Shown: positions 11,965-22,491 of the stretch, in pieces
Position numbering within the stretch: position 1 is the first letter of the stretch
How the letters are laid out: each line of letters opens with the position of its first letter
Source of the DNA: Maratus speciosus
Lineage: Eukaryota > Arthropoda > Arachnida > Araneae > Salticidae
Direction of reading: 5' to 3'
NCBI GenBank assembly: GCA_963932465.1
Contig: OZ010799.1
Location: 160,390,761 to 160,454,760, forward strand
Length of the DNA stretch: 64,000 nucleotides
The notes under the pieces: model-generated
What the model was told of the DNA's origin: nothing
Seen by the model: only the letters and a program-made list of their open reading frames with translations
The model's database searches: none
Translations under genes and position numbers: made by a program

Positions 11965-13560
11965 TTTTTTGTGATATAAACTTATACCTCCTAACATTGA
12001 TTTAATTCGAAAATTAAAGGAAAAAATCAAAATAAGATGATTTTGTGGATTCCTTTTTTTTCCATAAAAAAATTATCCGACGAATATCAAATCTCCGGAT
12101 TATTCCAACACCGCACGAATCCCTTTTATACATTCCCTTACAACATTTTAAGTGTAAATCAATTAATTTATTTAATACATTCAGACGTTGTCTTCTTTTT
12201 ACATTATTCAAAATGTAGCTGCTACTTACGTACGATATTTCTTACATTCGTACGGTAGCGCGAAACCTCTTAAAAGGAATCTATATATATATTTCTCTTA
12301 CGTAGCACTAAAAAGGGCTGTATTCGTAGCTTGCTATTTGGCAACAGACAAAGCGATGATTCTCAGTAGTTATGGTCGCATGTCCCAACCCACTCAGCAA
12401 ATCAAAATCCAGACAGGATCTCTCTTTTAACGCAAACCGTTTGAACAATACATGAATGACAATTGCTATTGGTCCGTTTTACGGTGACGTGAGGAATTCA
12501 GCGAATCAGCTTTTTGATCCAAGGTTGTATTTAGACACAGGCGAAAACGTTTTGTTTACAGTTCGATAAAGTCTGATAGCGTGATGTGTAGCCTCTTTTA
12601 TAGCGTTTTATTATAGTTTTGAATTAATTTAAGCCGTGATTTTCAATACTATAGGCAAAATGAAAGGAGAAGGACCCCATCTGACACTAACATACCATTT
12701 AAATTTAAACGGCGTCAATTTCCTGTTCACTTAGCTTTCTCAGTGATGATCAACAAGTCACAGCGCCAAACTTTTGATAAATGCATTTTTATTTATATTT
12801 TCAAGAAAATTTTCAATTACTTTTTTATAAATTAAAATATTTGTAAATCTCATATATTGCTTGCTTGGATCGCATAGCGACCCAACTAAAAATATTTTTT
12901 ATCGTGTTTTCCCTAAGGTTTTAAATTAATTCTGTTTCCAAGGTACATTTTTATTTACATTTTCAACAAAGTTTTCCATTACTTTTTTATACATTAAAAA
13001 TATTTGTAAATTTAATACGTTGTAATGATTTATGATAGCACTCATTCTGGCTAGAGTTGACATAAATAGTGGGGAGCGAGCGAAGTGAGCTGGGATCGCG
13101 TAGCGTTCCCAATATGAATTGCGTAGCAATTCATGGGGGTTGGCGAGCGTCAGCGAGCAGGGGGCTGAGCCCCCTAGTGTAATCTAAATTAGTTATGTGA
13201 AAAGATCGTTTATCCTGTTTTAGGAGTCTTTTATTGAAGATTTATATATTTTACTAGTGAGGTTTTTTTTTATTATTATTATCTCGTTTACGAAAGTTAT
13301 TTGAATTATTTTAATGAAGTAAAATTGCATAAGAAAATATAATGATATTCTGTTACAAGTAAACAAACTAAAAATTCTTATAAACGGCAAAATATATTAT
13401 AATTTATCATATATGGAACTAAATTTCTATCATTCTAATAATATTTATTAGTGAAATTTTCAGAAAAATTTTAAGCTTTGCAGCTATAATATATATTAAA
13501 GTTCTCTTACAAGAATAAACGGTCAAGTGCGAGTATTACTCGTGCACAGAGGGTTTCGTA
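11965..13560 (+). repeat. ~0.85-kb unit, copy 2, split by a Helitron-like element
   Basis: Left part (to 12,279): AACTTATACCTCC, AAAATCAAAATAAGA, CACGAATCCCTTTTA, ACAACATTTTAAGTG, CATTCAGACGTTG. Right part (from 13,178): TGTAATCTAAATTAG, GTGAAAAGATCGTTTATCC, TTACTAGTGAGG, CATTCTAATA. The intact order is seen in copy 3 near 15,740-15,800, which shows that the intervening 0.9 kb is an insertion. Confidence 0.6.
12280..13177 (+). mobile_element. Non-autonomous Helitron-like element
   Basis: The proposed start is TCTATATATATATTTCTC after an A. The end is a perfect hairpin (AGGGGGCT-G-AGCCCCCT, 13,159-13,175) whose last bases form CTAG, followed by host T. Helitrons insert between A and T without target duplication, which fits. 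The last 110 bp also hold GGGATCGC-GTA-GCGTTCCC and a perfect 9-bp stem with a GTA loop at 13,114-13,134. A ~160-bp segment is duplicated (about 12,783-12,855 and 12,947-13,015). There is no Rep/helicase. The 5' boundary is the uncertain part: it leaves a 4-bp discrepancy with the sister empty site. Confidence 0.5.
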
Positions 13561-13782
13561 CAATAAATATTAATTAGTAACTGTGATATTACAAAAAAAA
13601 AAAAATCGTTGCTAAAAAATAACGAGACTTTGTAAAAAAAAAAAACTATATAACGTAGGGTTGGGAATAGCTGTATGTACTACAAAAGATTAAATGGATA
13701 TATATTCGGAGAGATATGAAGCCCAAATAGTATCGAATATTGCTATTTCGTATAATTTTTTTTAATCTTATCCTAATCTTTA

Positions 13783-14338
13783 AAAAACCAAATAAAATAA
13801 ACTGACAGACTTGAGCACAGTTAAAAAATAAAATTTATAAAGAATATACTTAAAAACAATTAAAAATACAATATGTAATCGTTTCGCCAAGCGACACGCA
13901 AGGCATCATCAGTACAAAAAATATCCATTGCATTTCAAACGACAGAACAAATCAAGAACAATTAAAGTTAGTTATTTTAAAAACAAATAATATTCACTAG
14001 GGACAGAATGAACATCATTCAAAGCCTGCGATCGAAATTCAGTGAACCAAGCCTCAAGGGGCAATTGACTGAATCGCGATCGCAGGCTTTGAATGATGCT
14101 CGTTCTGTTCCTAGTGAATAATGTCTGCTTTTAAAATAAGTAACTTTAACTGTTCTTGATTTCTTCTGTCGTTTGAAATGCAATGGATATTTTTTGTACT
14201 GATGATGCCTTGCGTGTCGCTTGGCGAAACGTTTACATATTGTATTTTTAATTGTTTTTAAGTATATTCTTTATAAATTTTATTTTTTAACTGTGCTCAA
14301 GTCTGTCTTAGTTTATTTTATTTGGTGTTTTAATGGTT
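13783..14338. mobile_element. Near-perfect 555-bp palindrome (foldback)
   Basis: Arms 13,783-14,043 and 14,072-14,338 are almost exact reverse complements. They are joined by a short loop (AACCAAGCCTCAAGGGG region) next to a GCGATCGC core. Each arm carries CTGATGATGCC and GGCGAAACG (plus-strand copy 14,199-14,230), with GCCTTGCG-TGT-CGCTTGGC between them able to fold. No protein is encoded. A foldback transposon or inverted duplication of a retroelement end are both possible. Confidence 0.65.
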
Positions 14339-14339
14339 T

Positions 14340-15385
14340 TTAAATTCATACGTTAAATGTATATGTACTATAAATTATCCTAATCTGTTTATGATGAACT
14401 TAATTAGGTGATGACAATAAAAGTGGTGCATATTCAAACTTCATTTGGCATTTCATAAACCCAAATTCAGTGTAGTCATAACATTTCGTTTTTACAGTTT
14501 ACTAAAAACAAAAACCCTCGTTTAAAGTTTAAATATGGCATTGTGCTATAAGTGCGCTTCCGAAGGAGGACACAATTTTGCAACGCCATCTTGGTCCGTA
14601 TCGCGTTTCTCCAGATAGGTTTTTAACAATCCTTTAAAGACACGGGTGTCGTATATAGAGAGGAACTTAGTGAAAGCTAGTCGCGAATCCCATAGTAATT
14701 ATGTGACTGATTTTAATTAAATCTGTCTGTTTATAACAGTTTGTCGTTTATTACTTTTATACAACTACTGGACATTGCGTTGCACAAATGTATCATTAAA
14801 ATTTGTTATCTAGGCTTTAAAAGGGGGTGGCGCATAGAGTACGCCTACCGAACGCCCGCAATTCCAAATTTGTGTGTAACGAATAAATGCGATTTTCTTA
14901 AAAACTATGCGACTTACGGTAATCGCTATAGTTTTCCTGCAAGGTTTCGATTAACTTCTACAACCCCTAATTTTCCATAATTTTAGATTTAGTAGATTCG
15001 AAAATAGGGTGGGGGCATATTTTGCATTATATTGTCGACGATATCCCTGAAAATATAATACCTAAAATTAAAAAAAGTGTATTTTTGAATTCGGCGTTAC
15101 GAAAGCTTTAACGCGATACCCCACACGATATACAAAGAAAAGATTTTTTTTTTTTTTCAAGTAACTTAGTTAGCCCTTCTACATATTTCCTAAATATATT
15201 TCTAAATAGTTAATAATCTAAAAATATGTGTGTTAATACCTTTATTACGTCAACCAATTTGAACTTTCCACATTCCATAGTTTACGAGTAAAATGGCTGA
15301 GACAGACTGAAAGACAGACACAGGAGTGATGTTATAATGGTTCCGTTTTTACATTTTAAGTACGACAACCCTAAAAATAAATATC
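14340..15385. other. No gene seen; unclassified
   Basis: It contains a frame of 79 codons (14,741-14,980) without recognisable domains. A (GACA)-rich stretch near 15,300-15,320 resembles tails of families elsewhere in the window. Nothing else could be assigned. Confidence 0.35.
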
Positions 15386-16085
15386 ATACATAAATATATT
15401 TTTTTTCTGATTTAAACTTATACCTCCCAATCATGTTTCAAATCGAAAATTAAAGATAAAAATCAAAATAAGACGACTTTTGTGTATCCCTTTAAATAAC
15501 AAGAAAAAGGTTAGCACTTAAAATTTCCAAATATTGTCAAACACACAGAAAACGCTCCTCAAACATAAAAAAGGTATTTCTATAAAGGATTATCCAATGA
15601 ATACCAAATATCCGTGTTATTTCAACACCGCATGAATCCCTTTTACATTTTAAGTGTAAATCAATGAATTTATTTCATGTATTCAGCCGTGGTCTTCGCT
15701 TTACATTATTCAAAAGGTAGCACAATACTTCTTACAAGGAATCAATGTAATCTATGTTAGTTGTGTGAAAAGAGCGTTTATCCTATTTTAGGAATGTTTT
15801 ATTGAAGATTTATATATTTTACTAGTGAGGGTTTTTTTTTATTATTATTGTTATCTCATTTTCGTAAGTTATTTAAAATATTTGAATGTAGTTAAATTGC
15901 ATTAGAAAATATAATGATATTCTGTTACAAGTAAACGTTATAAAAATCGTTAAACTTTCAGTTAAAAGTTTTATAAATGGCGTCAAAATGAATGTCCCAG
16001 TTTCAATGGTATATTATAACACTTTATTTTAGACTATTTACAACAAATGATACATCGAATTGAATGTAAACTATCCAAGTTTTTC

Positions 16086-16823
16086 TTACAAATGTTCAAC
16101 ATGTGCACCTTTAGTTATACGACACACATCCAATCTAAAGTACAGTTCTTCCCACACTTCAGTTAACTCTTTATGTACTGAATTTATGAATTCAAGAAAA
16201 ATTTATATTCTAAAGCATTTTTCATGAATTTTGAAACTACATTAGAAGATTTCAATAATCATTTAGTAAATTTTAGAAGGATTTTAGAAGGATTAAAAGA
16301 TTTAGAAAGATTAATTAAATTTGAATTTATAGGGATTTTGTGGAATATCTGTAACACCATTCAAAACTTTTATTTTAAATATTTTTCTTAGTATTTTGTA
16401 GAATTAGGAAATGTACAAATATAATGTTCGTGCAATAGAAATATTTCCGAATTGAAAAATCCCCCCCCCCCCCTCCAACGCCAAGAAAGCTGAAAAGTAA
16501 CAAATGTAAAAGAAATCATCCTTTTAAAAATATTTTTGTTTTGTGTAACCAATAATGCTTTTGGAACAAGATAAAGTTATTTATCAATAACTCATTCTAA
16601 ACTGTATTACTACTAATTGATGTATTAAATGAATTTTATAACAAGTTATTTTAATGGTACTTATAAGTACCATCAGTAGATAAGGGGTTAATAAGTTCGG
16701 AGTAATGGGAGCAATAGCCTGTTCAATTCTGCGTCTCAACTCTGACAACTTGTTCAGTAGCGAGGAACGTAGACCTGATATTTTATAAAGCTCCAAAGGA
16801 AAAAATCGCATGGCTTTAACGCC
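16086..16823 (-). pseudogene. Mariner-type transposase C-terminus, split by a MITE
   Basis: Read on the minus strand from 16,823, one frame gives VKAMRFFPLELYKISG and then ELRRRIEQAIAPITPN. After removal of the MITE it continues LTEVWEELYFRLDVCR and ITKGAHVEHL, then a stop at 16,086-16,088. This matches the usual end of arthropod mariner/IS630-type transposases: a CDFFLWG-like block, an ELRRRI helix, W.EL..R.D.CR, and a GAHIEHL finish. The catalytic DDE region upstream is missing, so no active enzyme is made. The frame closes cleanly across the insertion, so the gene was readable to its stop codon when the MITE arrived. Confident as a relic; exact family (DUF4817-associated) is inferred. Confidence 0.8.
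16163..16691. mobile_element. TTAA-flanked piggyBac-like MITE (family P1, copy 1)
   Basis: TTAA at 16,163-16,166 and 16,688-16,691 flanks ends CTCTTTATGTACTGA and the complement of TCAGTAGATAAGGGG. The same family lies at 23,585-24,114. It interrupts the transposase relic exactly at a TTAA that the sister relic (near 19,170) retains uninterrupted, confirming target and duplication. A short poly-C tract lies inside near 16,462. Non-coding. Confidence 0.8.
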
Positions 16824-17170
16824 TTTAAATCTTCAGCTCAGCAATAACGTTTTACGTTGAGTAGTCACCCTTTTGCGTATGTGGCACTGCGAGCGAGTCA
16901 AAAACAGAGAAGTACTCGCGCATGCGCTTATCTAAAACTGTTTCAGTCACTCTTTATTTGTTACCTCGAACCAACACTGTACAACGCTTACAGTTGATAC
17001 TATTAAAATTAATAACTGGGACAATCTTTTATGGCCGACACCCTGTATATTACAATTTTATCATATCTGGAACTAAACTTCTAACATTCTAATAATTTTT
17101 ATTAGTGCAATTTTCAGAAACATGTTAAAGTTTGTAACTATAATTCTTATTAAAGTTCTCTTCAAAAATA

Positions 17171-17599
17171 ACAAGAAGGAATACCATAATTCCTTTTATC
17201 TAATATTTTAGAAGTCTAGTGACGTTGTACCAGTGTCCCCAGATTGTTGATTGCCACCGTTTTTTTTAAATAGAAATACTCGCCCTATTTAAAAAATAGA
17301 TTAAAATTCTGAAAAATAAGCGAATTATACTATTTTTAAAAAGTGGTGACAGTCAAATAATCTGAATTAAAAAAGTCCCCAATCATGCAACACAGCGTTG
17401 TAGTGACTGACAAACCCTGCAGTAAAGACTTTAACAAACTGTAAGATTTGGAATAATTTATTACATATGAAATTTAAATGCTGTCACATCTAATAACATT
17501 TTTAAATGAAATTTTTAGAATTTTTTTTCTAATACGGGAGTGATTCCAATAGAAGCAAGACGTTTTTAAAATATTATTATTTAAATGTTTTTTACCTAG
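17171..17599. other. No gene seen
   Basis: This is AT-rich sequence between the end of the split 0.85-kb unit and the 17.6-kb tandem array. No inverted repeat or open frame of note was seen. Confidence 0.3.
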
Positions 17600-18972
17600 T
17601 GTGTATCAAGTTTATTTTTTAGACAAGCTTTCTTTAGCATCTAGGCACCTTTTACAACATTTTTTTTAATTCCTAAATAACAAAATGCAAAAAAATTGTT
17701 TTTCGTCTCCATCTTATGTCAAACTTAAAGGGTATCCGAACAAATAGTAATACAACATGTTATGTTCGGTCTATAACGAATATGGGCGAGGTTTTGCAGT
17801 ATTTGTTACACTAACTGTGGGAAACATTGAATTTTTCTGGAAAACAAGAATTGGAATGGAACGCCTGTTTTACAAAATATATTACACGAAGGTTATTTTC
17901 TAAACACAAAACCACACACCTTTTACAACATAGTGAAAGGATTTATTTTATTCCTATATAGCAAAAATAATTAGGACGAGTATGAAACCAATTGAACAAA
18001 AATTGTTTTTCGTCTCCATCTTATGTCAAACTTTAAAGGTATCCGAACAAATAATAATCCAGCATGTTACGTTCGGTCTATAACGAGTAGGGTCCAAGTT
18101 TTGCAGTGTTTGTTACACAAACAGTGTGTTACGTTGCATTGTTCTGGAAAACAAGAACATCTGGATTGGAATGGAACATCTGTTTTACTAAATACATTAC
18201 AGAAAGGTTATTTTCTAAACACAAAATCACAAAAATTCACATACCGGTCACAACATAGTGAAAGGGTTTTTTTTTTTTTTTAATTCCTATATAACAAAAA
18301 TAATTAGGACGAGTATGGAACCAGAATTAAACAAAAATAGTCTTTCGTCTCCATCTTACATCAAACTTTAACTTTATTTTTTAGACAAGCTTTCTTTAGC
18401 ATCTTCACGCCTTTTCCAACATTTTTTTTTTTTTTTTACTCCTATATAACAAAAACCACAAAAATTGTTTTTCGTCTCCATCTTATGTCAAACTTTAAAG
18501 GGATCTGAAAAAAAATGTTAATTCTACATGTTTATTTTTTAGACAAGCTTTCTTTAGCATCTTCACGCCTTTTCCAACATTTTTTTTTTTTACTCCTATA
18601 TAACAAAAACCACAAAAATTGTTTTTCGTCTCTATCTTACGTCAAATTTTAGAGGGATCTGCAAAAATGGTAATTCAACGTGTTTATTTTTTAGACAAGC
18701 TTTCTTTAGCATATTGACGCCTTTTCCAACATTTTATTTACTCCTATATAACAAAAACCACAAAAATTCTTTTTCGTCTCCATCTTATGTCAAACTTTAA
18801 AGGGATCTGAAAAAAATAATAATCCAACATGTTACGTTCGGTCTATAAGGAGAATGGTGGAAGGTTCTGCAGTGTTTTGTTATCCTAACTGTTGGAACGT
18901 TGCACTTTTCTGGAAAAGAAGAGCACTATGATTGGAATGGACCGTTCTCTTTTACCAAATACATAAAAATAT
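17600..18972 (+). repeat. Higher-order tandem array (~150-bp and ~170-bp modules)
   Basis: Module a (TTTTAGACAAGCTTTCTTTA ... GCCTTTTCCAACATTTTT ... TTTTTCGTCTCCATCTTATG) recurs near 17,620, 18,380, 18,535 and 18,690, with partial copies near 17,915 and 18,260. Module b (ACGTTCGGTCTATAA ... GCAGTGTTTGTTA ... TTGGAATGGAA) recurs near 17,762, 18,068 and 18,835. Poly-T tracts vary in length among copies. The short frames inside are not conserved between copies. Confidence 0.65.
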
Positions 18973-19512
18973 ACAAGTTGTCCACAAAAGAATATCCCAG
19001 TTTCAATGGTACATTATCATAGTTTAATTTAGGCTATTTACAACAAATAATACATCAAATTGAAGGTAAACTAACCTAGTTTTTCTTACTAATGTGCAAT
19101 ACCTGCACATTTATTTATACGGCAAACATTCAACCTAAAGTCCAATTCTTCCGACACTTCACTTAACAAGTAATGCAAGCAATAGCCTCTTCAATTCTGT
19201 GTCTTAACTCTCGCAAATCAATAGGTAGCAGCGAAACGTAGACACGATCTTTTAGAAATCCTCAAAGAAAAAAATCGCATGGCTTTAATGCCTTTAAATC
19301 TTCAGCTCAGCAATAACTATTTACGCTCAGGAGTCGTAATTTTGCGTATGTGGCACCGCAAGCGAGTAAATAATAAAGCAGAAGTCGCGCATGCGCTTAT
19401 CTCAAAATTGTTTCAGTTATTCTTTATTTGTGATCTTGAACCAACACTCTACAACGCTTACAGTTGATAGTGTTAAAATTTACAACGGGAACATTCTTTT
19501 ATAGGCACCGAG
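18972..19512 (-). mobile_element. Mariner-type transposon relic (copy 2)
   Basis: It is homologous to 15,981-17,045 but lacks the TTAA MITE. The left end has AAAGAATATCCCAGTTTC and the right end GGGAACATTCTTTTATAGG. The 5' portion of the transposase is again missing. The same internal deletion in both copies suggests they were mobilised as a non-autonomous family. Confidence 0.7.
19089..19291 (-). pseudogene. Mariner-type transposase C-terminus (copy 2)
   Basis: On the minus strand the frame reads ALKPCDFFL, then a stop where W is expected (TGA for TGG), then GFLKDRVYVSLLPIDL and RELRHRIEEAIACITC. A frameshift at the former TTAA site follows, then SEVSEELDFRLNVCRI up to TAG at 19,089-19,091. 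The PCDFFLWG and VCRI blocks are typical of mariner/IS630-type transposases. One nonsense change and one frameshift make it inactive. It also supplies the empty site for the MITE in copy 1. Confidence 0.75.
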
Positions 19513-19690
19513 TATTTGATCAATACCCAAATCAACAACAATCAATAATTCTTACATCTTCCCCTTACAGCATTTAAAGTAAGATTGGATAAATGGCAGC
19601 ATTTAATATAATCAGATGTTTACTTTATACAGTTAACAATATTCAAAAGGAAATTGTCGTTAATAGCAATAACCTTAATACTCCCTAAAA
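19500..19690 (+). repeat. ~0.85-kb unit, copy 4 (fragment)
   Basis: It contains CAGCATTTAAAGTAAGA, AATGGCAGCATTTAATA, ATCAGATG and ATTCAAAAGG in unit order. It is truncated on the right where repeat family B begins. Confidence 0.45.
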
Positions 19691-19704
19691 CGAAAATAAC
19701 AAGT

Positions 19705-20115
19705 TGGAAATTACATGTCAATCGTGGTAAATGAGGTGCGTTCGTACTATAACTAGTTTTATAAATATTTTTTGCCCCGCATATTGAACAGAATGCATAT
19801 TTTAGTGCACTTCATAAGTGCATATCAATTTCATTCTGTTCGAAAGGCTGTAACATCATTAAAATGCAATTGAAATATTTTTTTTTCCATTGGCCGTAAT
19901 GTAACGGAAAACTTTTGACTGTCCCTGTAATTAAACTATGCATGCGATTTTCATAAATTAGAAATGATTCGACAAAATTTTGCAACAATCACATACTTAA
20001 AATTTCAGAGCATTCGGTTAGGTAGTTTTTGATCTGTTATATGTCGACGGACAGACAGAACGACGAGTATAGGTGCTGCGTATTTATGCAGTTACGAACG
20101 CTCCTAAAATTAACA
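19705..20115 (+). mobile_element. Repeat family B, copy 2 (MITE-like)
   Basis: It opens with AACAAGTTGGAAATT, then AGGTGCGTTCGTACTATA at 19,734. It closes with CGAACGCTCCT at 20,095-20,105, the complement of the opening. The interior holds GGCCGTAATGTAACGGAA, CCCTGTAATT and a GACAGACAGA tract. The copy at 39.9-40.5 kb has the same architecture, so this is a short-TIR non-autonomous element. Confidence 0.6.
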
Positions 20116-20154
20116 CAATAGCACTTACAGGAAATCGGTAATCCCTTTTAGCGG

Positions 20155-20300
20155 GGCGAGAGGTGTTTTGTGTTGTTTATGACGGCCGATTATCTGCACG
20201 AGGTATATAGGCAACACCTACTTGAACTCTTACAAGTGGGTGTGTCAAGTGGGTGTTGATATAGGCCAGAGTTGGGGGGAGGGAGCTCCTCCATGTTGGA
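20155..20300 (-). mobile_element. SINE fragment (3' part)
   Basis: TGTTTATGACGGCCGATTAT and CTGCACGAGGTATATAGGC correspond to the 3' half of the SINE at 58,026-58,268 (GTTTATGATGGCCAATTAT, CAGCACGAGGGATATAGG). The tRNA-like head is missing. A duplicated CAAGTGGGTGT motif follows. Confidence 0.4.
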
Positions 20301-20334
20301 TTATTCTAACAGAACTTAAGCTTCTCATAGACCA

Positions 20335-20383
20335 TCCTTTTAACTGTTTTCAGTATCAGCATCTTTTCTTATGGCCACGCGAT

Positions 20384-20416
<33 letters not shown>

Positions 20417-20880
20417 CTTTAATGACTTCAAAAGGAAAATAACTGATGTCCTGCAAAAGAGGAACCTTTCCCTGAAGAAGGATTGAGCTCCTTATTTCCT
20501 GACCCATTGTTGATTCCTTTTATTCTTTTGTGAATAAACCGCAGTAGAGTCCAGAAAAAAAGATTTCCATGAAAATTGGACAAGGATGGCAAAAGAAGCG
20601 TCCGAATATACCGAATAAGCGTCCTTAAGGTCCGAATATACATACCTTTCAACTACTATCAGTATCGGCATGTTTTCTTTTCGTGATCACGCGGTGTTTT
20701 TCATCTTTATTCGATTTAGAATGTAACGGACAGACATTCTGCAGGAGGAAAAACTTTCCTTCAAGTCGATCTAATCTCCTTATCTCCCCTTATCTCTGTG
20801 TTGGATCTTGCCATCCTTCTGTGAATAAACCACAGACGAGTTGAGAAAAATAGGTGTTAATATCATTTACTGAAAAAGTG
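20335..20880 (+). repeat. Dispersed repeat family C, two tandem copies
   Basis: Two copies, about 20,340-20,600 and 20,640-20,880, share CAGTATC.GCAT, CACGCG.TGTTT, CATCTTTA, CTGCA..AGGA, CTTTCC.T.AAG and GTGAATAAACC. A third copy lies at 63,440-63,640. In the first copy the T tract after CACGCGATG has grown to 30 T (20,385-20,414). Origin unknown. Confidence 0.5.
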
Positions 20881-20929
20881 TTGATGGAAGGCAAAACAAG
20901 CGTTTAAATGCAATTCCGCATTTACTCAC

Positions 20930-21236
20930 AGCGTTGAATTCAGACATCTTTCTCCGGGAGGGATTTCCGTGGCTCCGGGGAGGACATTATAGAGTTCCGG
21001 GGGGGGGGGGGGGGATTGTACTTTTTGACCATTGAAAACACAAAATCTCAAATCTTCCGGGGGCATCTTATTGCTCCAGGGGGGATGTCCCCCCGGGCCA
21101 CCCCCTGAAATCAACACTGTTTACCGAAAGTTCGAAGAAATCCACAGAAAATTCCGAACGATTAGGCCGACTGTCACGAATGGGTTCGGACCTAGCACTT
21201 CCCGTATACTAGCTTTAACCGCATAACATCGCGGGG
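20930..21236 (-). mobile_element. tRNA-derived SINE, diverged copy
   Basis: On the minus strand, A-box-like and B-box-like (GGTCCGAACCC) sequences are followed by GTCGGCCTAATCGTTCGG, which is also in the SINE at 58 kb. The body is unusually G/C-rich here, including a 16-G run (20,999-21,014). Much of the head has decayed. Confidence 0.5.
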
Positions 21237-22491
21237 TGAAAGTGTGTTTATCCAGTCTTATAAGTGTTTTACTCAAGATTTTTAGCTTTTATCAGAAACA
21301 TTTTTCTTAGCTTCTTTTTGGAAAACTTATCTAAATGAGTCTCAAGTCAAAGTAATGCGAAAAATAATAGAGTTAGTTACTCTGTAATACAGAAGCACTT
21401 GTAAAAAATGAAACATTTAAGATTAAATTCGTTAAACATATATTTAATTAACAACTATATAATACAACTGATCGGATTTGAAACAAATTATATCCTTATA
21501 TCAATATTTTTAATGCAGTTTTTGAAAAAAAAAAAAAAATAGAGGTAATGTTTCTCAAAATTCTTTTAAAGGGGGGGGGGGGTGAAGGGGATATAATGTA
21601 ATATTTTATTTTATTCTGATCTTTGGTTACTCCAAAAACGATTAAAAAACTTATAAATCTGCCTTTGAGATTTCTTCTATAAGAAAAAATTAACATTTAA
21701 ATGTATAAATTTTTTATGTATCAACAGAAACACCCTAGAAATATAAAATTAATTATTGATACCCACACACATTTAATTCATTCTAAAACTCTCTGTACTT
21801 AACACTTATTTAATCTCTTTTATGTATTTCCTTTACAACATTTAAGTGAAAATTAATAAATGATAGCATTTAATATGCATTCAGATATTAACGGTGATTC
21901 ACATTATTCAAAACTTAACACAATACGACTTACAAAGAATCGATTTAACCTCTTTAAGCTGCGTTAAAAAGCTTCATTACGAGTGTTTGTTTTCTTGAAG
22001 ATTTTTATCTTTTATCAGTAAAATGTTTTTCATTCTCTTTTATGCTAACATACATAAATCATTCTAATTTATGAGTTATGCCAAAAAGAAAAAAAAAAAA
22101 GTGTAATCCTATATTACATAATGCTTAAAAAAAGTATATATTATATTAAATATATTAAACATATATTTAATAAATACCAGTATAATATAATTTATAACAT
22201 TTTAACTTCAAATTATATTGTTATATCAATATTTTACAATGACATTTTTTGAAAAGATAATTTTAGAGTAACATTACTTAACATTATTTTCATTAAAAAA
22301 AAAAAAAAAAAAAAAAAAAGCAAATAAGCACGTATGATTAGTTATTTTAGACTGATCTCTCATTATTTTAAGGATGATTCAAACAGAAAATTTGAAAATA
22401 TTTATTTTGTGGCTTTTTCTGCAGGCAAAACCAACATCTTAAAATATAAATTTTTTGCTAAAAACGCCCCCATGAGAGAAAAAGAAATCTA
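21237..22491 (+). repeat. ~0.85-kb units, copies 5 and 6 in tandem
   Basis: Landmarks run twice: TTTTATCAGAAACA, ACACAAGCACTTG-like text and AACATATATTTAAT near 21,430, and TTTACAACATTTAAGTG (21,830), GTTTTCTTGAAGATTTTTATC (21,990), AACATATATTTAATAAATACC (22,158). The segment 22,150-22,200 is the intact counterpart of the double insertion at 24,695-27,858. A 25-A run lies at 22,295-22,319. Confidence 0.6.

Larger units (their letters stand above)
15981..17045 (-). mobile_element. Mariner-type transposon relic, internally deleted (copy 1)
   Basis: On the minus strand it begins CAGGGTGTCGGCCATAAAAG next to TA and ends with the inverted motif CTGGGACATTCATTTTGAC. Only the 3' third of the transposase remains, and a TTAA-flanked MITE (16,163-16,691) has since split it. 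The left end lacks the outer CAGGGTGTC, so the left boundary is approximate. A sister copy lies at 18,972-19,512 in the same orientation. Confidence 0.75.
15390..17170 (+). repeat. ~0.85-kb unit, copy 3, split by a mariner relic
   Basis: The unit runs from AACTTATACCTCCC (15,417) through CACCGCATGAATCCC, TTTTAAGTGTAAATC, GTGTGAAAAGAGCG and TTACTAGTGAGG to 15,980. It resumes at TATATTACAATTTTATC (17,046). Copy 2 at about 13,380-13,440 shows the junction uninterrupted, so the transposon inserted into an existing unit. Confidence 0.65.

Noticed and set aside
14199..14230. Hammerhead ribozyme
   Set aside because: CTGATGA and GAAAC with a foldable middle are present, but there is one unpaired base before stem II and no complementary stem I. 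Kept only as a finding to test.
17600..18972. CRISPR-like array
   Set aside because: The repeats are 150-170 bp long, diverged, and have no unique spacers of constant length. The sequence is eukaryotic and repeat-rich.
20222..20422. 66-codon plus-strand frame ending in a poly-F tail
   Set aside because: It runs across a SINE fragment into a poly-T tract; the tail is simply translated T-run.
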